DNA of 64,000 nucleotides, taken from the NCBI GenBank assembly GCA_020186115.1, contig WSYJ01000186.1, positions 868,001 through 932,000 of the forward strand, read 5' to 3'. How positions within the stretch are numbered: the stretch's first letter is position 1; each line of letters opens with the position of its first letter. The position numbers and the translations under genes are program-made. The stretch is from Histomonas meleagridis (lineage: Eukaryota; Parabasalia; Tritrichomonadida; Dientamoebidae). This document shows positions 39,263 through 48,071 of this stretch, one piece after another. Below the pieces are notes generated by a model that saw only the letters and a list, made by a program, of their open reading frames with translations, did not search any database and was not told the origin of the DNA.

Positions 39263-40051
39263 TCATCGATTTAGTAAAATTTTGCTCATTTATTTTCTTT
39301 TAAAAAGCGTTAATTTGAAAGAAAACAAAAATGTCAGTAACGAATATTTATTTATCACATCTCGACAAGGTTTATATTTTCATTCGTTTAGATAACGTAG
39401 AAGTAATTAAAGAAAGCATAGAACATACACTACAAAAACATTACATGAAACATTCAATATGATCGTAATCATATTCAAAATAGTAAGATCATTACTATTA
39501 TTTTTTTGGAAATCGCTTTCAAAACCCTATGCATACAAATGTATAATTTGTTTTGGAAATTATGTAATTAGAATTGGTTTAATGATTTTTTTTACGTTGT
39601 TTAAGCAAAAAAAATAAATTTTATGTTGGACAGTTACTATTACGAATGCTTGTCTTCATTTACAGCATAAATATTCCAAATGCATTGAACAGTCAAATCG
39701 ATGAGATTTTGCACAATTTTTGTTGTTGCGAGGGGTGCACCAATTTGAATTAAATTGTTTGTGGAAAATAAGTAGCACTTTTCGATCGGTTTGAATAATA
39801 TATTACGTTCAAAAAGTGGAATCTACAGTTGGTTATTTCATGGAACTCTCACATTTCTTTAATGCAAGAAAAAGTCAAAGCAATCCGCTCAAATTTGAGG
39901 TTAAAATTTGTGCAATCTTTGAATTTGTCATTTGACAGGTTATTTCCATTGTTTGGAGCGAAGGGTCGCAGTGCCACTTCAGCAGACTTAAGACATCCGA
40001 CGGCCATATGAAACGAATACAATTCCACAATAAATTTTTATCTTTATTAAC
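39263..40051. other. Intergenic region
   Basis: A 60-codon plus-strand ORF at 39829-40011 starts with a non-ATG codon region and has no recognisable domain; I do not count it as a gene. Nothing else seen. Confidence 0.4.
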
Positions 40052-41275
40052 TTAAGCTTCTTCATCAGCCTCGTCGTCATCATTATTCTGATTTTCTGGT
40101 TCCTTAACAACAAAAATACCAAAGATGAGGCCGACGATTGAAATGGCCATGTAGAAAAGCATAGAGCCGTACATGCCCATTTTAGAGTTTCTCATTGGTG
40201 GCCATATGAAAACGATACAGAACACCAAGAGCCAATTTGCGGTGCAGTTGATTGAAGCCGCTGTACCACGGACTGAGTCTGGGAAATACTCTGGCACAAT
40301 GAACCATGGGATCGGCCCAAGACCAATACCGAATCCAAGCATATACAAGAAGATGCAAATCAGAGAAAGGATGTTGGTCCAACCCAAGTAACCATTCAAT
40401 GCGAATATCAACAGCGAGACGACAACAATACCTTCACTGATAATCCAAATAATTCTTCTGCCAAATTTGTTCATCAAAAATCCACCAATGATACATGTGA
40501 TGATTTGCGCACTGGTACCAATACCTGCTTGATAGTTACCATCTATATCGATACCACTGTCATTCATAATCGTTGCGAGATTTGACAAAAGCGCATTAAC
40601 ACCACAAAATTGTTGGAAGAACATAAGGAGAACACCAATGATGAGATATTTGATATGTCTTTTCTGGCAAATTGATTCTTTTGGTTTATCATCATCTTCA
40701 TCCTCATCTTTCATGTTTTCACAAGCAGGGCTTTCCATTATAAACCACACTGTGATTGATTGCAGAAGCATAATAGCAGCAGCGATGTAACATAATATCA
40801 TGAAATCAACAGATGGCGCAACAAAGTCAAAAATGAGAACGCCAATTACATTAAAAATCTGATTAAGTGAGCCGAAGAGTGCAGAGTAACCCTCAGGAGC
40901 AATTTCTACAAGATACATTGGACAGATAGTTGAAAATCCACCAGTCATTAACCCTTGAAGAAACCTCGCAACAACACCAGCCCAAATGTGAACCTTTGTA
41001 AGTAAGACCAATAGCCAAGATACAAGACCAAATGCGGCGATACAAAATAGCACTTTCTTTCTTGATTGTTTAAATAGTTTAAACAATCCGCTTGTTATAA
41101 ATGTCCCAAAAATAGCGGCAATGTAAGTACAAGAACTATAAAAAGCCCATGTAGTATCATCGACGTTATGCATTGCACGAATTTCTTTTTCAGTTGGTGA
41201 AGGAAACACAACAACTTGACCTAACTGTGTTGACCCTAACAGGATAACGAGAGCAGACAATAATTCTTTCTTCAT
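40052..41275 (-). CDS. Major facilitator sugar (hexose-type) transporter
   Basis: 407 residues with about 11-12 hydrophobic helices. Family marks: MESPA in the position of PESPR, the central loop with acidic run, QQFCGVNALL (the QQxxGxNxxxYY helix), NKFGRR, and PWFIVPEYFPDSVRGTA, the signature before helix 11 of sugar porters. It should sit in the plasma membrane and move hexoses or polyols. It is shorter than usual (about 450-500), mainly in loops. A TCATTTTTAAG initiator-like site lies about 8-18 bp before the ATG. It is divergently placed to a polyol dehydrogenase 152 bp away. Confidence 0.92.
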   Translation of the reverse strand: MKKELLSALVILLGSTQLGQVVVFPSPTEKEIRAMHNVDDTTWAFYSSCTYIAAIFGTFITSGLFKLFKQSRKKVLFCIAAFGLVSWLLVLLTKVHIWAGVVARFLQGLMTGGFSTICPMYLVEIAPEGYSALFGSLNQIFNVIGVLIFDFVAPSVDFMILCYIAAAIMLLQSITVWFIMESPACENMKDEDEDDDKPKESICQKRHIKYLIIGVLLMFFQQFCGVNALLSNLATIMNDSGIDIDGNYQAGIGTSAQIITCIIGGFLMNKFGRRIIWIISEGIVVVSLLIFALNGYLGWTNILSLICIFLYMLGFGIGLGPIPWFIVPEYFPDSVRGTAASINCTANWLLVFCIVFIWPPMRNSKMGMYGSMLFYMAISIVGLIFGIFVVKEPENQNNDDDEADEEA

Positions 41276-41427
41276 ACAAACTTAAAAATGAATTTGTGCA
41301 CATAATCTAGCGACTTGAACTTTTTCTAAAACTTCTATAGAATTTTTTCTGAGAATGTTCCAAATTTTCTGTGAAAAATAACGCTGGAGATTTTTCATCT
41401 CATTTTTCTTGAAGGATATCATTCGCT
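41276..41427. promoter_or_regulatory. Divergent promoter region between transporter and polyol dehydrogenase
   Basis: 152 bp. Initiator-like TCATTTTT faces the transporter, and TCATTCG (41419-41425) lies just before the dehydrogenase ATG. Shared regulation is an inference from the arrangement. Confidence 0.5.
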
Positions 41428-42867
41428 ATGAGCTCTGTCAAGTCATTTAATTATGATCGATCCAACCTCAAGGCAGGAATCGCTCACATCGGAGTTGGGA
41501 ACTTCCATAGGGCACATCAGGAATTTTACATCAGCAAGTTAATGGAACAGTGTCCTGACCAACAAAATTGGGCTTACATAGGAATAGCACTTCTTCCTTT
41601 CGATGAAGCTCTTGTTAAGGCTCTCAAGTCACAAAACTGTGAATATACTTGCACGGTTTGTAGTCGGGATGGAACTAATGAAACTTATAAAATTGGTTCT
41701 CTCCTTGATATCAAATATGCTATTGATGATCCAAAAGGAGTTATTGAAACTCTTGCATCTAAAGATATCAAAATTATTTCAATGACTATAACTGAGGGTG
41801 GTTATAACATGGATAAGAAGACAGGAGAATTCGTATTAACAGAACCTAATGTAGCTCATGATATCAAAGAAAAAGATTCTCCGGAAACTGTATTCGGTTA
41901 TATCGCTGCTGGCCTTCGCCTTCGTAAAGAACTTGGAAATGGCCCAGTGACCATTTTATCATGTGATAACTTGCAACATAATGGAAACACTTGTAAGAGA
42001 GCGATCACATCTTTCATATCTGCTCAAGATCCAGAACTTGCTAAATGGGTCGAAACAAATGTCACTTTCCCCAATTCAATGGTTGATCGCATCACACCAG
42101 CAGTACGTCCTGAAGATAGGGAAAGACTGAATCGTGAAAACGGTACTAATTGCGCTGCTCCAATTTATACCGAAGATTTCATCCAATGGATCATCGAGGA
42201 TAACTTCATCGCAGGTCGTCCAACTTGGGAAAAGGTTGGCGTTGAGTTTTGTAATGATGTAACACCATATGAAAACATGAAGCTTAGTTTGTTAAATGCT
42301 TCACATAGTCTCCTTTCATATCCTTCATTCCTGAGTGGTTATCGATATGTTGATAAGGCTATGAGTGATCCAAGGATCCAAAAGTTCGTGAAGGACTTCA
42401 TGGAAATCGATATCACTCCATATGTACCAGCGCCTGGTAATATCGATCTCGACTTATACAAGAAGACACTCATAGAGAGATTCGGTAATAAGACAATTTC
42501 TGATCAAGTAGCTCGTCTTTGTTTCGATGGAGCATCTAAGATTCCTGTTTACATTGTTCCGAACCTAAAGAAGATGGTGGCAGATAAACATGACCTTACA
42601 CGTGTTGCTTACTTCGCTGCTGTGTATAGGAAATACCTGAGAAGTACGAAGGATGATAATGGAGATGAATATAAAGTGAACGATCCTTGGGTGACTGAAG
42701 ATGATAAGAAACTTCTGTATGATGAAGACCCAGTTAAGTTCTTATCAGCATCAATGTGGAAGGGAGCTGACATAGAGGAGTGCGATGATTTCAAGAAATT
42801 ATACCTTGACTTTGCCAGTCGTCTTGAAAAGGAATCAGCCATGAAGGTGCTCGAGACAATAATTTAA
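41428..42867 (+). CDS. Mannitol-2-dehydrogenase / fructuronate-reductase family polyol dehydrogenase
   Basis: 479 residues, normal for the long-chain polyol-specific family. IAHIGVGNFHRAHQEFY is the nucleotide-binding GxGxFxRAH motif. TILSCDNLQHNGN and the KLSLLNASHSLLSYP active-site helix (catalytic lysine and histidine) are intact, as is FPNSMVDRITP. It should interconvert fructose and mannitol, or a related keto-acid/polyol pair, with NAD(P). This is a mainly bacterial and fungal family; its codon use is richer in C-ending codons than the neighbouring AT-rich genes, which could reflect high expression or a transferred origin. The transporter next to it may supply its substrate. Confidence 0.93.
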   Translation: MSSVKSFNYDRSNLKAGIAHIGVGNFHRAHQEFYISKLMEQCPDQQNWAYIGIALLPFDEALVKALKSQNCEYTCTVCSRDGTNETYKIGSLLDIKYAIDDPKGVIETLASKDIKIISMTITEGGYNMDKKTGEFVLTEPNVAHDIKEKDSPETVFGYIAAGLRLRKELGNGPVTILSCDNLQHNGNTCKRAITSFISAQDPELAKWVETNVTFPNSMVDRITPAVRPEDRERLNRENGTNCAAPIYTEDFIQWIIEDNFIAGRPTWEKVGVEFCNDVTPYENMKLSLLNASHSLLSYPSFLSGYRYVDKAMSDPRIQKFVKDFMEIDITPYVPAPGNIDLDLYKKTLIERFGNKTISDQVARLCFDGASKIPVYIVPNLKKMVADKHDLTRVAYFAAVYRKYLRSTKDDNGDEYKVNDPWVTEDDKKLLYDEDPVKFLSASMWKGADIEECDDFKKLYLDFASRLEKESAMKVLETII

Positions 42868-44306
42868 ATAGTAAAGCTGAATATTATTTTTATTTTTATG
42901 CTTTAGAAAAAATTAATCAACATCACATCAAAAATACTGGAATTGGAATTTCACTTTTTGTGTTCGTTCAAAGGTTTTTGGCATTTTCTGTGCGATAGTT
43001 TACAACGATATCGGTGACGATATTTGTTTGATTGAGATTTTGTTTCAAAATGCTCTGAAAAAATTGAGTGATTATGACGTATCGGCGTGAAAAGACCGAA
43101 AATCAATTGAAATTTGAACGATATACAGAAGTTGCTCAGAAATAGAAAATGTTCATTAATGCTTGAATACGGAAACAAAATTTCGTATCAATTATTCTGA
43201 TGTGTTGTGAAGAAATGTCTATCAACTCTCGATTGCGAGCATTAAAATTCAAGTTATTATTTAATATAGGAAATATATTTTTCACATCATAAGATAACTT
43301 AAAACGATTATTCAAAATATGAAAAAATAAATATTTATTAAATTGTTCATGTGCTCGTGTGGTTGGTTTCATTAAAATAAATTACTTATTTTTTTTAATT
43401 TTTTTTTTTGATTTTAGTGGGGTATTTTTGTCGATAATAAATTTATTTTTTTGCATAATTTCATCATGAAAGCATTCAATATAATGTTTTCTGGGTGTTG
43501 AAGAATGATATAACACAGAGATCTAATGTAAACAATTTGGTTTGCAAATAGTTTAATAATTATATGTTCAGACGGTCGTTGAGGTGAGGCTTTTGGAAGT
43601 ATAAAGGACCTACTCACATAACCCCACAAATAGGAAGAAATTTTGAAGAATTCATGAAGAGATTAATGATATTTTTTCCATCAAAATTTACTCGAAATCG
43701 GTATATATGTATGAAAAGAAGGTGATAATTAATTTTAAAAGCAAGCATCTATTTGAAACGAAAAACACAAAACATTGTACTTGACAAAGTCTCTTAAGAA
43801 CAAAAGCTTATTAACAAATTAATTATCATTTTAATGGTTAATGGAAATCTTCATTCTCATTTTCAAATTCACTTCTTTCTTTATCTTCCACATAACAAGA
43901 ATAAATAAGTACAGTGATAACAAATAATAAAAACTTCCTCCAAGTATCACAGAAACTATTCTAATTTGATACTAACCACACGTACTTATGAATTTCAATA
44001 TGACAATCAAAATTAGTATTAACACCATGCCAGAAAGTAAGGTGAGTTCGAACACGGAATAACTTGATTCACCTAAACCAATTGTTACCTAAAATAATGT
44101 GTATTACTTTTGAAATGAAGCAAATTTCGGATGAAAAAGAAATAATAATAGAGGTTATCAAAGTTCCAATAAAAACATAAAAGAGCATATCCCGTACATC
44201 TAATTTTTTATGAGATTCATCAGAATAATCGTCACTTTCATTTAAAACTTTACTTTTATGGGGTGGACCAAAATAAACGTTTTCTTTAACGGCTTTTGTT
44301 TCACAA
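42868..44306. other. 1.4-kb region without a convincing gene
   Basis: Short ORFs here have no coding character. The only point of interest is the minus-strand frame 44069-44317 (ending after a hydrophobic helix MLFYVFIGTLITSIIISFSS), which has no ATG before the helix and overlaps the next gene. AACGGCTT at 44288-44295 is an M3 match for the plus-strand gene, followed by TCACAA right before its ATG. Confidence 0.45.
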
Positions 44307-44903
44307 ATGAATTTCACTAACCGCCAATCATTTTTGATGTCTTCTCTTCTTGATTTCTTGCTTAATTGTGATTCTCCAATGACTGTCGATGGAATCGTAG
44401 AAAAAACATCACTGCCAAAAGAAGAAATTGAAAAACAATTAAATCAACTTTTAAATGATGGATCAATTCGTTCAAGAACTTTTAACAGAGATCCACCAGT
44501 CTCTGTTTTTTGGCCTTCATCACTTATTCCATTCATAGAACAAAACCCTATCATAACAAATCCATTTAATTCACCATTTGATCATCAAGAAATCCTTGAA
44601 AGATTAACTGACTCACAATTGCAACATGAAAAAACTTGGCTACAAACAAAACTCCGAAAGTTAAATTCAGAATTTGAAAATCTTCAACATTTAGCTAAAA
44701 CCAAAATTACCGATGAAGAAGAAGCTAATTTAGAATCTCTAGCATCCAAATGGATGAGTGCCATCCATGAAATGCTCTGGAATCTTGAAAGTAAGATGAA
44801 GAAAATGAATCCAGATATAAACATGACAAAATTACTCAACGAACTTCGAATTGATCCAAAGTCAGTTAATTGGGATCCAGATGAAGAAGATTTCATAGAG
44901 TAA
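44307..44903 (+). CDS. Winged-helix protein with Sfr1/Mei5-like C-terminus
   Basis: 198 residues. Residues 11-75 form a winged helix-turn-helix (PMTVDGIVEKTSLPKEEIEKQL, then a wing ending VFWPSS). A coiled coil (LQTKLRKLNSEFENLQHLA) follows. The C-terminal segment LASKWMSAIHEMLWNL...NMTKLLNELRIDPKSVNW resembles the end of Swi5-dependent recombination protein Sfr1/Mei5, the Rad51/Dmc1 accessory factor; Hop2/Mnd1-type proteins share the winged-helix-plus-coiled-coil plan. Role in homologous recombination is therefore likely but the exact family is not settled. An M3 element and initiator lie within 20 bp of the ATG. Confidence 0.72.
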   Translation: MNFTNRQSFLMSSLLDFLLNCDSPMTVDGIVEKTSLPKEEIEKQLNQLLNDGSIRSRTFNRDPPVSVFWPSSLIPFIEQNPIITNPFNSPFDHQEILERLTDSQLQHEKTWLQTKLRKLNSEFENLQHLAKTKITDEEEANLESLASKWMSAIHEMLWNLESKMKKMNPDINMTKLLNELRIDPKSVNWDPDEEDFIE

Positions 44904-45062
44904 CAGATTTTTCTAGATCTGATATTAATGTGTAACTTCTTTGTTTTCTCAATTTTTTTGAAACTATTTTTAATAAAGCAAATATATGTCATTCTATATA
45001 TGTTTCATATTTTATTTTATTTGTATAACAAAATTTTGAGTTTTGTTATTGTGTTTTTAACG

Positions 45063-45070
45063 GACCGTTA
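45063..45070 (+). promoter_or_regulatory. M3 core promoter element of the adaptin gene
   Basis: GACCGTTA, 40 bp before the ATG at 45111. Confidence 0.5.
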
Positions 45071-45110
45071 AAGATTTTCTATGGTTTATATATAACAATA
45101 GCTTAGCAAC

Positions 45111-47588
45111 ATGTTTTTCAGCTCACTCCCACTCATATCAGATACTATTTGCGATTTTACAAATGTTCAAGGGACTGATAAAGAAAGTGAATTCATTCAA
45201 GATCTTATGAAAAAAATTCAATCTAATATTAATGTTAAAGATATCAAAAAGAAAATTAATTGTGTGCAGCATCTAATTTTTCTCAACACACTAGGTTATG
45301 ATGTATCTTGGGCTGATTTTGCTCTTCTTGGAATAATGGCAAATGATGATCCTTCAACTAAACAAATATTTTATACGGCAGCTTCACAAATATGGAATCC
45401 TAGCTCAGAAGTGGTTATTATGGCTACAAATTGTTTTTTAAAAGATTTGGAATCAACTTCTCCAAAAATTGTTTTATGTGTTTTATCAGCTCTTCCATCA
45501 TTTTTAACACCATTAATTGCTGAAACAACGTCTGAATCTGTTATCAAGCTCATGAAGTCAAATGATTCCACAATTCGACAAAAAGCAATCACAACATTTT
45601 ATTTTATTTGTTTAAACTCTCCAAATTCCATTAAGACTGGATTCCAAGCATTACGTTCATGTCTTGATGATGATAATACCAGTGTTATTTACTCAACCTT
45701 AACTGTAATTTATGAATTATGTTTAACTAATCCCAGCACATTTATTCCATTAATACCCAAGATTTACAAAATGGTTGATATTTATTCCAAACATAAATAT
45801 ATTCTTATTCGTCTTGTCCAAATTTTAACACTTTTAGCATCAGTTGAAGCACGTTTATCCAAGAAACTTATTCAATTGTTTACAAATCTTATCGTCTCCA
45901 CCGATGACGATTCACTTTTATATCAACTTGTTTATTCCATTATTGAAATCCCATTACTTAATCCGACGCTTCATAATGCAGCCATTAGTTCTGTTACTTC
46001 CCGACTTAATTCTTCTGATCAAACGATAAAAACTTTATTCACCGGATTATTCTTACGACTTCTCAAACTTAATCCGAAATTATGTAAACAACACAAAGAA
46101 TTAATCAATCAAAGTCTTAATAGTTATAATTATGAAGAACAATGTATTGCCATTGATTTATTATCCACAATAACAACGACTAAAACATTAGATTCAATCA
46201 TTAATAAACTTTTCGACATCTTTAAGCAAACAATTCAAGTTGATTTACGTGATCAAATCTTAACTAAAGTTATATCCATTTGTAGTACTAATGATTATAC
46301 ATATATCACTGACTTTAATTGGTACATAACAATATTAAATGAGTTTTTAAACATTAATGGAATTACATGTTATCAAATTGTCGCTGATCAATTTTTAGAT
46401 TTATTTATTCGAGTTCCATCAACACGAAAACGAATATCGAAAGAAATGCCGAACATTATATTAAAGAATTATATATATAATGATTCTATTCCATTGTTAA
46501 TAGCTGCTTCTTATATCTTAGGCGAAGAACATGAATTAAACAATAAAATATATGAAATTATTCCAAAAATTATAAATTGTAATGAAAGAGTTCAACTTTC
46601 ATTTATATTATCATTAATTAAAATGTATATTAAATCAAATAATAAACCAAATGATTTTGATGATAAGTTAAAAATGTTTTTACAAAACGATTCGAAGTTC
46701 ATACAAAACGAAATAAATTCAATGATTTCATTTGTTAATATAATTAAGAATAACAATGAATTTATTAATGAGTTTAATAATAATAAAATCGAATTTAATG
46801 AAGAAGAAATTAAAGTTCCTGATGAAGTTAATGATGTAATTCCATTATTTGATATGAAAACTGAAGAAGTTAATAAGAAAAATGAAATAATTAAAAGTAA
46901 AAAATCGAAAATTAATAAAAATAAAAAGAAATTAAAATCAAAACATATCCAATTAATTGGACAAAATGAATTTTATATAATCGAAACAAATAAATTCGAA
47001 CCAAATAATAAACAAATTAATATTGGAATAACAATAAAAAGTAAAACAGAAAATTATAAAATTAATAACTTAAATATCGAAGTAATGAAGAAAAAAGGAA
47101 TTAAACGAATTAACTCAAATGAAAACGAAAAATTCGAAAACGTAAATGAAATTAAAACTAATTTAATCATTGAACTTGAAACACCAGAATTACCACAAAT
47201 TATACATTTGATATTTACTTTAAATTTCGATAACATCATCGAAAGTAAAATTAAAGTGTTTCCTTCATTCTTCTTAAGGCCAATATCGAAAATAGATAAG
47301 AACGAATTAGAAAATTGTAACAAAAATCAAAAAATCGCTTTAAAGGCAAAAATTAAAATCGAAAAATTGTTGAACTGTATAAAGGATATAATGAATTGTT
47401 TGAAAATCAATAAGAAAGATGAAAATGTTTACGAGTTCGTCGCAAAGACAACGTACGGAGTGTGCGTGGTTGCATTGTTTAACGTGAGTGATGTTGACGA
47501 CTTGTTGAATTTGGAAGTGAAATCGTCAGATGAAAAATTGTTGGATTCTGTGATGAAGGAAATGAAAGTGAATTTATCTTCTTTATAA
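45111..47588 (+). CDS. AP-3 complex delta-like adaptin
   Basis: 825 residues. The N-terminal 450 form the adaptin HEAT trunk (VQHLIFLNTLGYDVSWADFALLGIM, then KQIFYTAASQIW), which fits the delta subunit better than beta, gamma or alpha. From about residue 560 a Lys/Asn/Glu-rich linker (KKNEIIKSKKSKINKNKKK) precedes a C-terminal region with strand-rich segments, as in delta hinge and ear. AP-3 sorts cargo from endosomes to lysosome-like compartments. The Lys-rich hinge is typical of delta. No clathrin box was seen. Confidence 0.85.
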   Translation: MFFSSLPLISDTICDFTNVQGTDKESEFIQDLMKKIQSNINVKDIKKKINCVQHLIFLNTLGYDVSWADFALLGIMANDDPSTKQIFYTAASQIWNPSSEVVIMATNCFLKDLESTSPKIVLCVLSALPSFLTPLIAETTSESVIKLMKSNDSTIRQKAITTFYFICLNSPNSIKTGFQALRSCLDDDNTSVIYSTLTVIYELCLTNPSTFIPLIPKIYKMVDIYSKHKYILIRLVQILTLLASVEARLSKKLIQLFTNLIVSTDDDSLLYQLVYSIIEIPLLNPTLHNAAISSVTSRLNSSDQTIKTLFTGLFLRLLKLNPKLCKQHKELINQSLNSYNYEEQCIAIDLLSTITTTKTLDSIINKLFDIFKQTIQVDLRDQILTKVISICSTNDYTYITDFNWYITILNEFLNINGITCYQIVADQFLDLFIRVPSTRKRISKEMPNIILKNYIYNDSIPLLIAASYILGEEHELNNKIYEIIPKIINCNERVQLSFILSLIKMYIKSNNKPNDFDDKLKMFLQNDSKFIQNEINSMISFVNIIKNNNEFINEFNNNKIEFNEEEIKVPDEVNDVIPLFDMKTEEVNKKNEIIKSKKSKINKNKKKLKSKHIQLIGQNEFYIIETNKFEPNNKQINIGITIKSKTENYKINNLNIEVMKKKGIKRINSNENEKFENVNEIKTNLIIELETPELPQIIHLIFTLNFDNIIESKIKVFPSFFLRPISKIDKNELENCNKNQKIALKAKIKIEKLLNCIKDIMNCLKINKKDENVYEFVAKTTYGVCVVALFNVSDVDDLLNLEVKSSDEKLLDSVMKEMKVNLSSL

Positions 47589-48071
47589 AATATCAATAAA
47601 TGAATGTTTTGGTTAAATTTATCGTAGTATTTGTAGGTATAACAAATTAATGTCTTTAGTTCGAAATTGATTTTTGATATTATGTTTTAAGCATTTTTCA
47701 GGAAAACACAACAAAATTAATGTAGGACACCGTTTACTTAAATAACGTTATTTTTTACTAAAAGTGCAACGATTAGACTTCAGAAAATTGAATATATGAC
47801 AAACAATTATCTCGGTTTAACACAAATTTTGATAAGCCATAAAAGCACGTTTAAAAATGTCATTTTTACACGACGATTATATATTGTCATCGGCATTGAA
47901 AAATTTCAACTCTGTTACAGTCATCCTGCGTGAGCTTGATTGATTTTTTCTATCGTTGATTGAAATAACGAAATTCTCAGAATTATTTTTCTTGTTTTGA
48001 AATTCGAAATATCAGCGAACACACTCAGGAAAAACCACAATTATATTCTTAAAAAACAATAGTATTTACCA
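47589..48071. other. Intergenic region
   Basis: No ORF, RNA gene or repeat recognised. Confidence 0.4.

Noticed and set aside
39829-40011. 60-codon plus-strand ORF
   Set aside because: No domain, no promoter motif, and it is not preceded by a convincing start context.
43136-43629. Minus-strand ORFs of 71-78 codons
   Set aside because: AT-rich chance frames with no recognisable motif or promoter.
44069-44317. Minus-strand ORF with a transmembrane-like helix
   Set aside because: It has no ATG before the helix, starts at GTG, and its upstream part is antisense to the winged-helix gene, whose M3 and initiator occupy the overlap.
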